Assembly: GCA_024349765.1 (NCBI GenBank)
Contig: AP026073.1
Coordinates: 6,386,001 to 6,450,000 of the forward strand
From: Streptomyces nigrescens
Lineage (GTDB): Bacteria; Actinomycetota; Actinomycetes; Streptomycetales; Streptomycetaceae
Length of the DNA: 64,000 nucleotides
Direction of reading: 5' to 3'
Under the pieces are notes generated by a model. It saw nothing but the letters and a program-made list of their open reading frames with translations. It did no database searches and was not told the origin of the DNA. This document shows, piece after piece, positions 1 to 7,688 of the stretch (position 1 is the first letter of the stretch; each line of letters opens with the position of its first letter). A program made the translations under genes and the position numbers.

Positions 1-680
1 GCCATCGAGGACGAGCCGTCCATCAGCAGCCGGAGCCCGGCCGTGCGGCGGTGCACCCCGCGCAGCACCGGGATGACCATCTCGGCGTGCGCGGAGAGTT
101 CGGCGGTGGCCCGCTCGTCCAGCTTGCGGCGGACCGGGGCGGCCGGCGGGCGGTACCGCTGGACCGGCCGCAGGGCACGCTGCAGCGGCAGGAGTCCGGG
201 GAACGCGGAGGCGATCGGGACCGCGACCTCGCCGAGGCGGTGGTGGTCCGGGTCGGCGCTGTGCTCGTGCCGGGCGGGCAGCAGCTCCGCGACGCGGCGC
301 CGGGCGGCCTCCCGGAGGGCGGCGGCGGACGCGGCCCCGTCGGCGGCCGGGTCCGGGGAGCCGTCGCCGTCGGACGACGCTCCCGTCCCGCCCGTCAGAC
401 CCGGTAACGCGGGAGGACCCACCCGGAAAGTGGCCGGATCCGCACGGTCGGGACGGCCGTCGGCACCGGCCTCTCCGGCCCCGTCAGCACCGTCGGCCCG
501 ACCCGTCCCGCCGCCCCCGTCCGTCCCGTCGGCACGGGACGGATCCGGGGTGATCCACTGGGCGAGCCAGAGGGCGTCGGCCATCCCGCGGGCATCGGGC
601 GGCAGCCCCGCCGCGGTCAGCCGGGCGACGAGCTCGTCGAGGGGACCTGGACCGGGCTCCCCGAGGGGCACCGCACTCAC
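1..680 (-). CDS. SAV_2336-type protein with vWA MIDAS motif (partial; runs off left edge)
   Basis: The frame is open from a GTG at 680 to the window edge (about 226 codons), so the C terminus is missing. The first ~40 residues contain LDELVARLTAAGLPPDARG followed by MADALWLAQWITPDP, which I recognise as the SAV_2336 N-terminal domain common in Streptomyces. A Gly/Asp-rich linker follows. The visible part ends in LRLLMDGSSSM, a D-x-S-x-S metal-binding (MIDAS) motif opening a von Willebrand factor A fold. The GTG start overlaps the upstream ATPase stop as GTGA, so the two are translationally coupled. Role by family: the vWA partner of a MoxR ATPase in a vWA-MoxR-VMAP conflict system, probably a substrate or target adaptor. 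Domain identity is from motif reading; whether an effector domain follows lies outside the window. Confidence 0.8.
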   Translation of the reverse strand, partial: MSAVPLGEPGPGPLDELVARLTAAGLPPDARGMADALWLAQWITPDPSRADGTDGGGGTGRADGADGAGEAGADGRPDRADPATFRVGPPALPGLTGGTGASSDGDGSPDPAADGAASAAALREAARRRVAELLPARHEHSADPDHHRLGEVAVPIASAFPGLLPLQRALRPVQRYRPPAAPVRRKLDERATAELSAHAEMVIPVLRGVHRRTAGLRLLMDGSSSM

Positions 681-1738
681 CTCGTCCGATCGAGCGGCCG
701 CATCAACTCCGCCGTCAGCCGCCGCCGGGTCTCCTCCTCGTCCTGGTCCGTCCAGCCGGCCTTCTGGGTGAGGTGGATGGCGTTGAAGAGCTGGTCGACG
801 GCGCGCACGTCACCGGGCTCGCGGTCCAGGAAGCGGTCGATCACGGATGCGTAGCGCTCGGCCGCGCCCTCGCCGAAGTGGGCCCGCACCATGGCGGCCA
901 GCCGCTCCTTGTCGGGCGCCGGGATGTGGAGGTGGATGCAGCGGCGCAGCAGGGGCGCCGGGAAGTCGCGCTCCCCGTTGCTGGTGAGGACGATGAAGGG
1001 GAAGGCGTGGCAGCGCACCCGGCCGCCGCGGACCGTCACCCGCGCGCCGTCGTCGGTGAGCACCTCCACCTCGGGCGCGGATCCGGCCAGCCGCTCCAGC
1101 TCCGGAATCCGGAACTCCCCTTCCTCCAGGACGTTGAGGAGGTCGTTGGGCAGGTCGATGTCGCTCTTGTCGAGCTCGTCGACGAGCAGCACCCGGGGCC
1201 GGGCGGCCGGCAACAGGGCCGTGCCCAGCGGGCCGAGGCGGATGTAGCGGCCGATCCCGCCGCCCGGTTCGCCGGTGCCGTCCTCGCCGGCCCCTCCGGC
1301 GGCGCCGTCCGCGGCGGGCGACGGGGCGGCGCGGGCGATCTGGAGGTCCTGGAGCCGGCCGATGGCGTCGTAGTCGTACAGGCCGTCGCGGAGCGTGCTG
1401 CGGCTGACCACCGGCCAGCTGAGCACCCGGCCGAGGCCGAGTTCGTACGCGACCGAATGCGCGAGGGTGCTCTTGCCGCTGCCCGGGGCGCCGGTCACCA
1501 GCAGCGGCCGGCGCAGGTAGAGCGCGGCGTTGACCAGCTCGCGCTCGGTCTCGCCGGGGCGGTGGTGGCTGGCCTCGCGGTACTGCACGCCGAGCCTGCG
1601 CTCGGAGGCGGGGTCGAGCGCGGCCGGCGGCGCCACGAGGGGGCCGCCGTCGAAATCACGCCAAGGGGGTGGCGGCGGAAGGTGCTCAATTCCGTCGTGC
1701 GGTGCTCCCGCGCCACGGTAGATGAGCCAGTCGCTCAC
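677..1738 (-). CDS. MoxR-type AAA+ ATPase of conflict module
   Basis: A 353-residue AAA+ ATPase. Walker A is GAPGSGKST (residues 83-91), Walker B is VLLVDELDK (183-191), sensor 1 lies in IVLTSNGERDFP (249-260), and LLRRC just after it can supply the arginine finger. A low-complexity Ala/Gly loop (about 138-162) interrupts the core between the two Walker motifs. The start is GTG with GACGAGGAG upstream. The gene is followed by the vWA gene with a 4-bp overlap and preceded by the trypsin gene across a 323-bp gap. MoxR ATPases typically work with vWA proteins as chaperone-like machines that remodel partner complexes. Here the partners are inferred to be the vWA/SAV_2336 protein and the protease-VMAP protein. 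Confidence 0.9.
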   Translation of the reverse strand: MSDWLIYRGAGAPHDGIEHLPPPPPWRDFDGGPLVAPPAALDPASERRLGVQYREASHHRPGETERELVNAALYLRRPLLVTGAPGSGKSTLAHSVAYELGLGRVLSWPVVSRSTLRDGLYDYDAIGRLQDLQIARAAPSPAADGAAGGAGEDGTGEPGGGIGRYIRLGPLGTALLPAARPRVLLVDELDKSDIDLPNDLLNVLEEGEFRIPELERLAGSAPEVEVLTDDGARVTVRGGRVRCHAFPFIVLTSNGERDFPAPLLRRCIHLHIPAPDKERLAAMVRAHFGEGAAERYASVIDRFLDREPGDVRAVDQLFNAIHLTQKAGWTDQDEEETRRRLTAELMRPLDRTR

Positions 1739-2061
1739 GTCGGAACTCCTCGTCGCCGGACCGGGTCGGTACCTTCGGTCACGTCATCACGCCACCACGC
1801 GGCGCGCCTCACGTCGTCCCGCTCACATCGTCACGCGCACGCACCCCGGCCACGCCGAACTGCCGCCCGCTGTCGCGTCGTTGCGCCACATCGTCCACGA
1901 ACAAGTCTTCCACGAAGCTATGACAGTACCCATCCCTACGGAAGCGCACGGGGCGGTTTCCGGTCTCGCGGGTCGCGGGCGGGGCGCTGCGGGCCGGGCG
2001 GGGGCACGGAACCGGGGCACGGCATCGGCCACCCGGCGCACGCGGTCGTGCGCTCCCCCGC
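1739..2061 (-). other. 323-bp gap inside conflict operon, with direct repeat
   Basis: No convincing coding frame is seen. The gap separates the trypsin-VMAP gene from the ATPase gene, so the latter may have its own promoter. TCCACGAA occurs twice as a direct repeat (1894-1901 and 1909-1916, 15-bp spacing) in the less GC-rich middle of the gap, where a promoter for the ATPase/vWA pair would be expected. No terminator-like hairpin stands out. Confidence 0.4.
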
Positions 2062-4242
2062 TCACCCCGGGGACACCTGGGGCCGGTCCGGGAAGAGCGG
2101 GGGCAGCGGGTCCTCCGGGTCGTCGTAGAGGAGGATCAGGTCCCGGGCCCAGTGACTGCCCTCCTCTGCCGCCTCGGCGGCCTTGGCGCGCAGCTGCCGG
2201 ACGAGCTCGGGGAGCCGGACCAGACCGCCCGAGCCCTGGAGCAACTCCCGTACGCCGCGGTGGAATTCCTCGCAGCCGGCGTCGCACTCCCGCTCCTCGC
2301 CGTGGCCGCGGGCCGGCCACAGCCCGGCCGGGAAGCCGGTGTCCAGGGCCACCCCGACCGCGTCCCGGCCGAACCCGTCGGCGACCGTCCGGCACAGCGC
2401 GGGCAGCGCCCCGTCCTCCGCCGTCTCCAGCAGCCGCCAGATCGTTTCGGCGGAGCCGCCGGGGCGCGCGCCGGCACCCGTGGGCGGAATCCGCAACGCC
2501 GTCAGCGCCGAGGCGGCGGTCATGCCCTGCCAGCGGCGCAGCCAGGCCGGATCGACCTCCTCGCGCCGGCCCTGGTCCCGCAGGACCACGGCACGGCCGG
2601 GACCCACCGGCCGCCGCCGGGCGGTGCGCCGGGTCGACGCGGCGACCTCCCACCTGCCGGCGGCGGTGTGCCAGCGCCCTTCGGGGACGGCGACCTCCAG
2701 GCGCACCCGGGCGCCCGGCCCGGCGTCCCCGTCGGCCCGCAGCAGCCGGCCGCCGAGCCCGCGCAGCACCTGCTCGCGCGCCTCCTCGAACGGCACCCCG
2801 CCGGCCGACTCCTGGACGTCCACCCGCAGCCACTGCCCCCGGCCGTAGCCCTCACTGACCGACCAGTTGTAGAGCTCATGGCCGTTCTCGTCGTAGAAGA
2901 GCGGCTCGAACTCGACGAGGACGGAGCGCGGGCGGCGGCGCACCGGGCCGATCCGGCGGCGGTCCTGCGGCTGCAGGACGACCGCCTTGGCCTGGACGAA
3001 CTCCGCGAGCCTGGCGGTCCCTTCGCGGACCGCGGCGGCCTCCTCGCCCGGTACGTCCCGCACCTCGTCGGCGGTCCGCTGGGCCACGATCCGCAGGTAG
3101 TGCACGAAGGCGCGGAGCTCCGTGTACGGGTCGCTGCCCTGATAGAGCGCGCCGTGCCCGTCCCGCCAGGTGCGCAGCGACCAGGCGCCGGGCCGTTCAC
3201 CGCGCTCCAGCGCCTCGTCGACCGCCGCCTCGACGAGCAGCGGGTCGCGCGGTGCGGGCAACCGGGCGAGCAGGTCCAGGGCCTGCAGCCGCTCCTGGAC
3301 GCCCCAGAGGCGGCCGCGGCCCGCCATGACGGCGTGCTGGGCGTCGAACCAGGTGGGCCCGCCGGCCCGGGCGAGGTCCTGCCCGGTCCAGTGCCAGCGG
3401 TCGTGCAGCCCCATCAGCGCGTGGTACGGCTCGGGCCCGAGCCCTTCGGCGCCGGCCACCAGATGCTCCGGGCCCAGCCCGCGCAGCGCGGTGACCGGCA
3501 CCGCGAGGCCGACGTGGTCCTGCTGGTGGCGGCCCTTGACGATGCCGACGACCTCGCCGCGGTCACAGTCGATCAGCGGCCCGCCGGACGCCCCGGGGCT
3601 GACCCGGACATCGCTGCCGAACTGGAGCCCCCGGGCGTCCCGGGCGCCGAAGCGGACGGCGATGAACGGGTCCACGGCGGCGGACGGGCCCGGCGCCCCG
3701 GCCGGCCCGCGCACCGCCGACTCACGTAGTACGCGTTTCCCGGCGGCGGGCCGCTCGTCCCCGTCCGGCCGGTCGTGGCCCCCGGGCACGTCCGGAACGT
3801 CCGCCCCGCCCGACCGGTCGTGGCCGCGGAAGATGTAGGCGTCCTCCAGGAGCGTCGCCGGCTGGTCGCTCAGCCAGGCGCACGGATGGTCGGCCCCCGG
3901 GTCGAGCAGCCGCACCAGGGCGAGATCGGCGCGGGCCGCGCCGGGGCCGGCCTCCGGGGCGGGCCGGCTCAGGTCGTACACCAGGCGCGCGGGCTCCACC
4001 CGGCCGCCGAACGCGACCCCGAAGACCCCGTCCGGACCGGTCTCGCGGCGCCGTCCGTCGCTCGCCGCGAGGACGTGTGCGCAGGTCAGCACCCATCCGG
4101 GGGCGATCAGCACCCCACTGCCCCACAGCCGGACGTCGGCTGCGCCCGGCGCCGCGCGCAGGGCGACGGTGGTGCGGCCGGCGTGCTCCAGGAGCTGGGC
4201 GTACCGGGCGCGGTCACCGGTGCGTTGCTCGGCGGTCGCCAT
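2062..4242 (-). CDS. Trypsin-like serine protease with VMAP-like C-terminal region
   Basis: A 726-residue cytosolic protein with no signal peptide. Residues 20-245 are a trypsin-fold peptidase with an intact triad: His56 (TCAHVL), Asp106 (RADLALVRLL) and Ser219 (SPGASGGPLID). The rest is a long alpha-helical region and a beta-rich C terminus ending near 702-716 in LILLYDDPEDPLPP. That ending resembles the 'LWDDP' closing motif of VMAP-C (vWA-MoxR-associated protein C-terminal) domains. The ATG start shares one base with the upstream stop (TGATG). Family knowledge: trypsin-VMAP proteins are central components of vWA-MoxR-VMAP conflict systems, where the peptidase is thought to be activated on sensing invasion and to process effectors. 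The VMAP assignment is by eye. Confidence 0.82.
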   Translation of the reverse strand: MATAEQRTGDRARYAQLLEHAGRTTVALRAAPGAADVRLWGSGVLIAPGWVLTCAHVLAASDGRRRETGPDGVFGVAFGGRVEPARLVYDLSRPAPEAGPGAARADLALVRLLDPGADHPCAWLSDQPATLLEDAYIFRGHDRSGGADVPDVPGGHDRPDGDERPAAGKRVLRESAVRGPAGAPGPSAAVDPFIAVRFGARDARGLQFGSDVRVSPGASGGPLIDCDRGEVVGIVKGRHQQDHVGLAVPVTALRGLGPEHLVAGAEGLGPEPYHALMGLHDRWHWTGQDLARAGGPTWFDAQHAVMAGRGRLWGVQERLQALDLLARLPAPRDPLLVEAAVDEALERGERPGAWSLRTWRDGHGALYQGSDPYTELRAFVHYLRIVAQRTADEVRDVPGEEAAAVREGTARLAEFVQAKAVVLQPQDRRRIGPVRRRPRSVLVEFEPLFYDENGHELYNWSVSEGYGRGQWLRVDVQESAGGVPFEEAREQVLRGLGGRLLRADGDAGPGARVRLEVAVPEGRWHTAAGRWEVAASTRRTARRRPVGPGRAVVLRDQGRREEVDPAWLRRWQGMTAASALTALRIPPTGAGARPGGSAETIWRLLETAEDGALPALCRTVADGFGRDAVGVALDTGFPAGLWPARGHGEERECDAGCEEFHRGVRELLQGSGGLVRLPELVRQLRAKAAEAAEEGSHWARDLILLYDDPEDPLPPLFPDRPQVSPG

Positions 4243-4703
4243 CAGCGGCCCGCGTCATCGGGCTCCCGGCGGCCGGCCGGAGGCTCCGCCGGCGGTGCGC
4301 CCGCCGGCGCGCCCCCGTCGTGGTCCTGCCGGTCGCGGCCGTCCTGGCGGTCCTGCCGCCAGGTGAGGGTGACGGAGAGGTTGGTCTTGGCCTCCCCGTC
4401 GGCGAGCAGGGCGATCGCCTTGCCCGGTTTCGCGGACAGTTCCACGCCGAAGGTCACGCTGGTCTCGTGCGGCGCGACCCGTGCGGTGGCCTGGCGGACG
4501 CTGGCGGCGACCCCGCCGATCACCTCGCGGAGCCCCTCGACCCGGGCGCCCAGCGCGTCCCAGGCGCCGACGTCCTCGAAGTCCCCGTCCTCGTCCCCGT
4601 GCAGGGCGTCCGTCCCGTCGAGCCCGGGGGCGTCCAGCCGGGAGACCCGGGCCCAGACCTCCGTCCCGTCGGGCAGTTCGATGCGCTGTGCGCGATCTTG
4701 CAT
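4242..4703 (-). CDS. Trypsin-co-occurring domain 1 (Trypco1) / CU044_2847 family protein
   Basis: A 153-residue protein beginning MQDRAQRIELPDGTEVWARVS and continuing through a beta-rich region (SVTFGVELSAKPGKAIALL, NLSVTLTW), with a disordered Asp/Arg/Gly-rich tail. This is the CU044_2847/Trypco1 type, a small domain found beside trypsin-like proteases in actinobacterial conflict operons. Two starts are possible, GTG 4706 or ATG 4703. GGAGG lies 5 nt before the ATG and only 2 nt before the GTG, so ATG is preferred. It is the first gene of the four-gene minus-strand module. The biochemical role is unknown; it may be a regulatory partner or substrate of the peptidase. Confidence 0.8.
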   Translation of the reverse strand: MQDRAQRIELPDGTEVWARVSRLDAPGLDGTDALHGDEDGDFEDVGAWDALGARVEGLREVIGGVAASVRQATARVAPHETSVTFGVELSAKPGKAIALLADGEAKTNLSVTLTWRQDRQDGRDRQDHDGGAPAGAPPAEPPAGRREPDDAGR

Positions 4704-4855
4704 CACGGCCTCCGCTCCCCCTGGACGGCAATTCCCCGATTGCCGCAGGACCGCTGACAGGTGATCAGGCTAGCCCCCGGGCGGCTGGGGCGCGAGAGGT
4801 CCGTGGGCCTGCCTATCCTGGCCGGGAATGACCCATGACCCCTGGTGGAGAGCGC

Positions 4856-5035
4856 GTGTATTTCACTGACCGTGGCATCGAGGAGCTGGAGAACCGGCGC
4901 GGCGAGGAGGAGGTCACCCTCGCGTGGGTGGCCGATCAGCTGCGCACGTTCGTCGACCTGAACCCGGACTTCGAGGTTCCGGTGGAGCGGCTGGCCACCT
5001 GGCTGGCGCGGCTGGACGACGAGGACGACGAGTAG
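4856..5035 (+). CDS. DUF6104 family small protein
   Basis: A 59-residue acidic protein containing YFTDRGIEELENRRGEEEV and ending LATWLARLDDEDDE, a small conserved Streptomyces family (DUF6104) of unknown function. The GTG at 4856 is chosen because GGTGGAG sits about 7 nt upstream and the family normally starts at (M/V)YFTDRG. An ATG at 4835 would add seven poorly conserved residues. It is monocistronic, divergent from the conflict operon and followed by a hairpin at 5076-5117. Confidence 0.85.
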   Translation: MYFTDRGIEELENRRGEEEVTLAWVADQLRTFVDLNPDFEVPVERLATWLARLDDEDDE

Positions 5036-5075
5036 CGGACGAGCGGGAGGAGCGGCGAGGAGCAGCGGGGCGGGG

Positions 5076-5117
5076 GCGCCGTACGGCACGGGCCCGACCG
5101 TCAGGACCGTACGGCGC
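5076..5117 (+). terminator. Hairpin after DUF6104 gene
   Basis: An 11-bp perfect inverted repeat, GCGCCGTACGG / CCGTACGGCGC, with a 20-nt loop, 41 bp past the stop codon. No T-run follows, as is usual in Streptomyces. Confidence 0.5.
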
Positions 5118-5216
5118 GAGGACGCCGTGGGGACGGCGGCCAGGGTTCGATGACCAGGGACGAAGACCAGGGATGACGTAGGGGGCGAATAGGGGACGGG
5201 TCAGGGTCGGGGCCGC

Positions 5217-5270
5217 TTGACTTCCCGAAGCCGCGATATATCGTGTCTGTTGAGGACGCGATATGTTGCG
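5217..5270 (+). promoter_or_regulatory. Promoter with CGATATATCG palindrome (probable PadR operator)
   Basis: A -35-like TTGACT (5217-5222) precedes a perfect 10-bp palindrome CGATATATCG (5234-5243), which would overlap the -10. A second related half site, GCGATATGTTGCG (5258-5270), follows. AT-rich palindromes like this stand out in a >70% GC genome. The operon below encodes a PadR-type repressor, so autoregulation at this site is inferred, not shown. Confidence 0.55.
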
Positions 5271-5298
5271 TTGCACGGCTATCCAGGGGAGGCCAGGA

Positions 5299-6174
5299 AT
5301 GTCAGCCCGGACCGCGTGGTCGCAGAACCCGATCGAGGTGACCGCCCCGCGCACGCTGGAGATCCCGGACTCCGTCCGCGGGCTCAACGTCCGCCTGGTG
5401 GGCGGCACGGTCAACGTCGTCGGCACCTCCGACGGCAGCCCCCCGCGCCTGGAGATCAGCGAACTGCACGGCCCGCCCCTGTCCGTCTCCTTCGACAACG
5501 GCACCCTCTCCGTCGCGTACGAGGACCTGCCCTGGAAGGGGTTCATGAAGTTCCTCGACCGCAAGGGGTGGCAGCGCAGCGCGGTGGTCTCGGTGGCGGT
5601 GCCGGCCGGCACCCGGGTCGAGGTCGGGGTGATCGGCGCCAGCGCGGTGGTCTCCGGGATCTCGGGGCGCACGGACGTCCGCGGCATCTCCGGCGGCATC
5701 ACGCTGGTCGGCCTGACCGGCGGGGTGCGGGCCGACACGGTCTCCGGCGACGTCGAGGTGCAGTCGCTCCAGGGGGACCTGCGGTTCAACTCCGTCTCGG
5801 GCGATCTGACGGTGATCGACGGCGCGGGCGAGGCGGTGCGCGCGGACTCCGTCAGCGGCGACATGGTCCTGGACCTCGACCCCGGCAAGGGCGCCGACAT
5901 CACCCTCACCACGGTCTCCGGCGAGGTCGCCATCCGGCTGCCCGACCCGGCCGACGCCAGGGTCGATGCCAACACCACGACCGGCACGGTCTCCAACGCC
6001 TTCGACGACCTCCGGGTCAGCGGCCAGTGGGGCGCAAAGAGGATCACCGGCTCGCTGGGCGCAGGCACCGGCCGCCTCAAGGTCACCACGATCTCCGGCG
6101 GACTGGCCCTGCTGCGCCGCCCCGCCTACGAGGACTCCCCCGCCGACCCGCCCGCCGAGAAGAAGGTGCTCTGA
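5299..6174 (+). CDS. DUF4097 family beta-strand repeat protein
   Basis: A 291-residue protein starting MSARTAWSQNPIEVTAPRTL, with AGGGGAGG upstream. From about residue 100 it shows repeated short beta-strand units (ISGRTDVRGISGG, VSGDVEVQSLQGDL, SVSGDLTV, SVSGDMVLDL), the pattern of DUF4097 beta-helix/adhesin-like proteins. No signal peptide or membrane segment is seen. The stop is 2 bp before the PadR gene, so the two form an operon. DUF4097 proteins paired with PadR regulators are common in actinobacteria and suspected to act in envelope-stress responses; the function is unproven. Confidence 0.85.
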   Translation: MSARTAWSQNPIEVTAPRTLEIPDSVRGLNVRLVGGTVNVVGTSDGSPPRLEISELHGPPLSVSFDNGTLSVAYEDLPWKGFMKFLDRKGWQRSAVVSVAVPAGTRVEVGVIGASAVVSGISGRTDVRGISGGITLVGLTGGVRADTVSGDVEVQSLQGDLRFNSVSGDLTVIDGAGEAVRADSVSGDMVLDLDPGKGADITLTTVSGEVAIRLPDPADARVDANTTTGTVSNAFDDLRVSGQWGAKRITGSLGAGTGRLKVTTISGGLALLRRPAYEDSPADPPAEKKVL

Positions 6175-6176
6175 GC

Positions 6177-7316
6177 ATGCCCCCCGTCTTCGCCCATGGC
6201 CGCCTGCGCCTGTATCTCCTCAAGCTGCTGGACGAGGCCCCGCGGCACGGCTACGAGATCATCCGCCTCCTGGAGGAGCGCTTCCAGGGCCTCTACGCCC
6301 CCTCCGCCGGCACGGTCTACCCGCGGCTGGCCAAGCTGGAGGCCGAGGGCCTGGTGACGCACGCGACCGAGGGCGGCCGCAAGGTCTATTCGATCACCGA
6401 CGCCGGACGGGCCGAACTCGCCGACCGCGGCGGCGAGCTGGCCGATCTGGAAATGGAGATAAGGGAGTCGGTCGCCGCGCTGGCCTCCGACATCCGCGAG
6501 GACGTGAACGGCTCGGCGCGCGACCTGCGCCGCGAGATGCGCGAGGCCGCCCAGCAGGCCCGCGCGGGCGCGTCCGCGGGGGGCGGGCGCGGCGGCGCGA
6601 AGAACGGCGCCCCGGGGGGCGCCGGACGGCCGTTCCCCGAGGCCGCGGACTACTTCGACGGCGCGTTCGGCGACAAGGAGGCCTGGCGGCAGGCGAAGGA
6701 GGAGTTCCGGCGCGCCAAGGAGGAGTGGAAGGAACAGGCCCGGCGGGCCAAGGAGGAGAGCAAGCGGGCCCGGCAGGACGCCCAGCGCGCCCGTAAGCAG
6801 GCCCGGGAGGCGCAGGTCTTCGCGCGCGAGGAGATCCAGCGGGTCATCAAGCGCGTCCAGGACCAGGCCCAGGGCGCGGTGCGGACGGGCGACTGGTCGG
6901 GCGCGGTCCGGGAGGCGCTCTCCGAGGTGTCCCGCGAGGTCGGCCGGTTCACCGGCGAACGGCCCGCGGCGGACCGCCCCGCCGGACCGACCGCCCCCGC
7001 CGACGGCGCCGAGGTGACGGTCGAACGGATCGACCTCGCCAAGGAGGACACCGGGCACCCCCAGGAGCCCGCCCCGTCCGCGGCGCCCCCCGCCCCCGAG
7101 TGGGCGAAGGAGCCGGTCAGCGGTGACCCGGCCCGCGACTTCGACCGGCTGCTGGACCGCTTCCGCGACGACCTGCGGGACGCCGCCCGCGATCACGGCG
7201 TCACGCCCGAGCAGTTCAGCGAGTCGCGCCGCCGCCTGTCGGCCGCCGCCGCCCACATCGGCGCCCTGCTCCGGCACCCGGACCGGCACCCGCCCACCAC
7301 GGACCCGGAGCGGTAG
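6177..7316 (+). CDS. PadR family regulator with long coiled-coil C-terminal extension
   Basis: A 379-residue protein. Residues 1-90 are a PadR winged helix: RLYLLKLLDEAPRHGYEII, then GTVYPRLAKLEAEGLV and GRKVYSITDAGRAEL. Most PadR proteins are 100-200 residues; this one continues with about 170 residues rich in Lys/Glu/Arg/Ala (KEEFRRAKEEWKEQARRAK and similar), predicted coiled coil, and a separate conserved helical tail (FDRLLDRFRDDLRDAARDHGVTP begins near 320). It is co-transcribed with the DUF4097 gene and probably represses the palindrome-bearing promoter at 5217-5270. The extension may provide oligomerisation or sensing. Confidence 0.88.
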   Translation: MPPVFAHGRLRLYLLKLLDEAPRHGYEIIRLLEERFQGLYAPSAGTVYPRLAKLEAEGLVTHATEGGRKVYSITDAGRAELADRGGELADLEMEIRESVAALASDIREDVNGSARDLRREMREAAQQARAGASAGGGRGGAKNGAPGGAGRPFPEAADYFDGAFGDKEAWRQAKEEFRRAKEEWKEQARRAKEESKRARQDAQRARKQAREAQVFAREEIQRVIKRVQDQAQGAVRTGDWSGAVREALSEVSREVGRFTGERPAADRPAGPTAPADGAEVTVERIDLAKEDTGHPQEPAPSAAPPAPEWAKEPVSGDPARDFDRLLDRFRDDLRDAARDHGVTPEQFSESRRRLSAAAAHIGALLRHPDRHPPTTDPER

Positions 7317-7688
7317 CCCGCCGACGCCCACCCGAGGCCCACGGCGGCGGCGCGCCCAGGTGTGCCGGAACACCGACCCCGGGAGCCCGCCGCCACCCAC
7401 TTCCCACCCGCGGCCGAAAGCGACCCCCGCCGCACACCGCCCCCCACCGAACCCACCAGGCCCGCAGCGCGTCCTCAACTCACCGACAACTACAGAGAGT
7501 TGCCTTCTGCGCGCTGGATTCACGCGCCGTAATCGGGGAAGTCACTATTTCGCACGGCTTTTCGTCCGGCGCGGGGGTTCCGACGGACCCCCTCCCCACG
7601 CCGCCGGCCGGCGGCCGCGCCCCGGCCCCTCCGGACCGGCCCGGTCAACTCCCTGTCTGCGCGCACCCGTAGCCCATGAGGTAACGCG
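7317..7688 (+). other. Intergenic region before SalK-type gene
   Basis: No gene is seen. It contains an inverted repeat CAACTC (7476-7481) / GAGTTG (7497-7502) and a relatively AT-rich stretch around 7500-7560 where the downstream promoter probably lies. A small GGGGG/CCCCC hairpin sits near 7573-7592. Confidence 0.35.

Noticed and set aside
1893-1905. 13-mer GTCCACGAACAAG shared with the R3 hairpin arm (38733-38745)
   Set aside because: Neighbouring bases do not match any other part of the repeat, so it is most likely chance.
2152-3729. A 525-codon plus-strand frame opposite the trypsin-VMAP gene
   Set aside because: The minus-strand frame has intact protease motifs; the plus frame is low-complexity and has no ribosome site or family resemblance.
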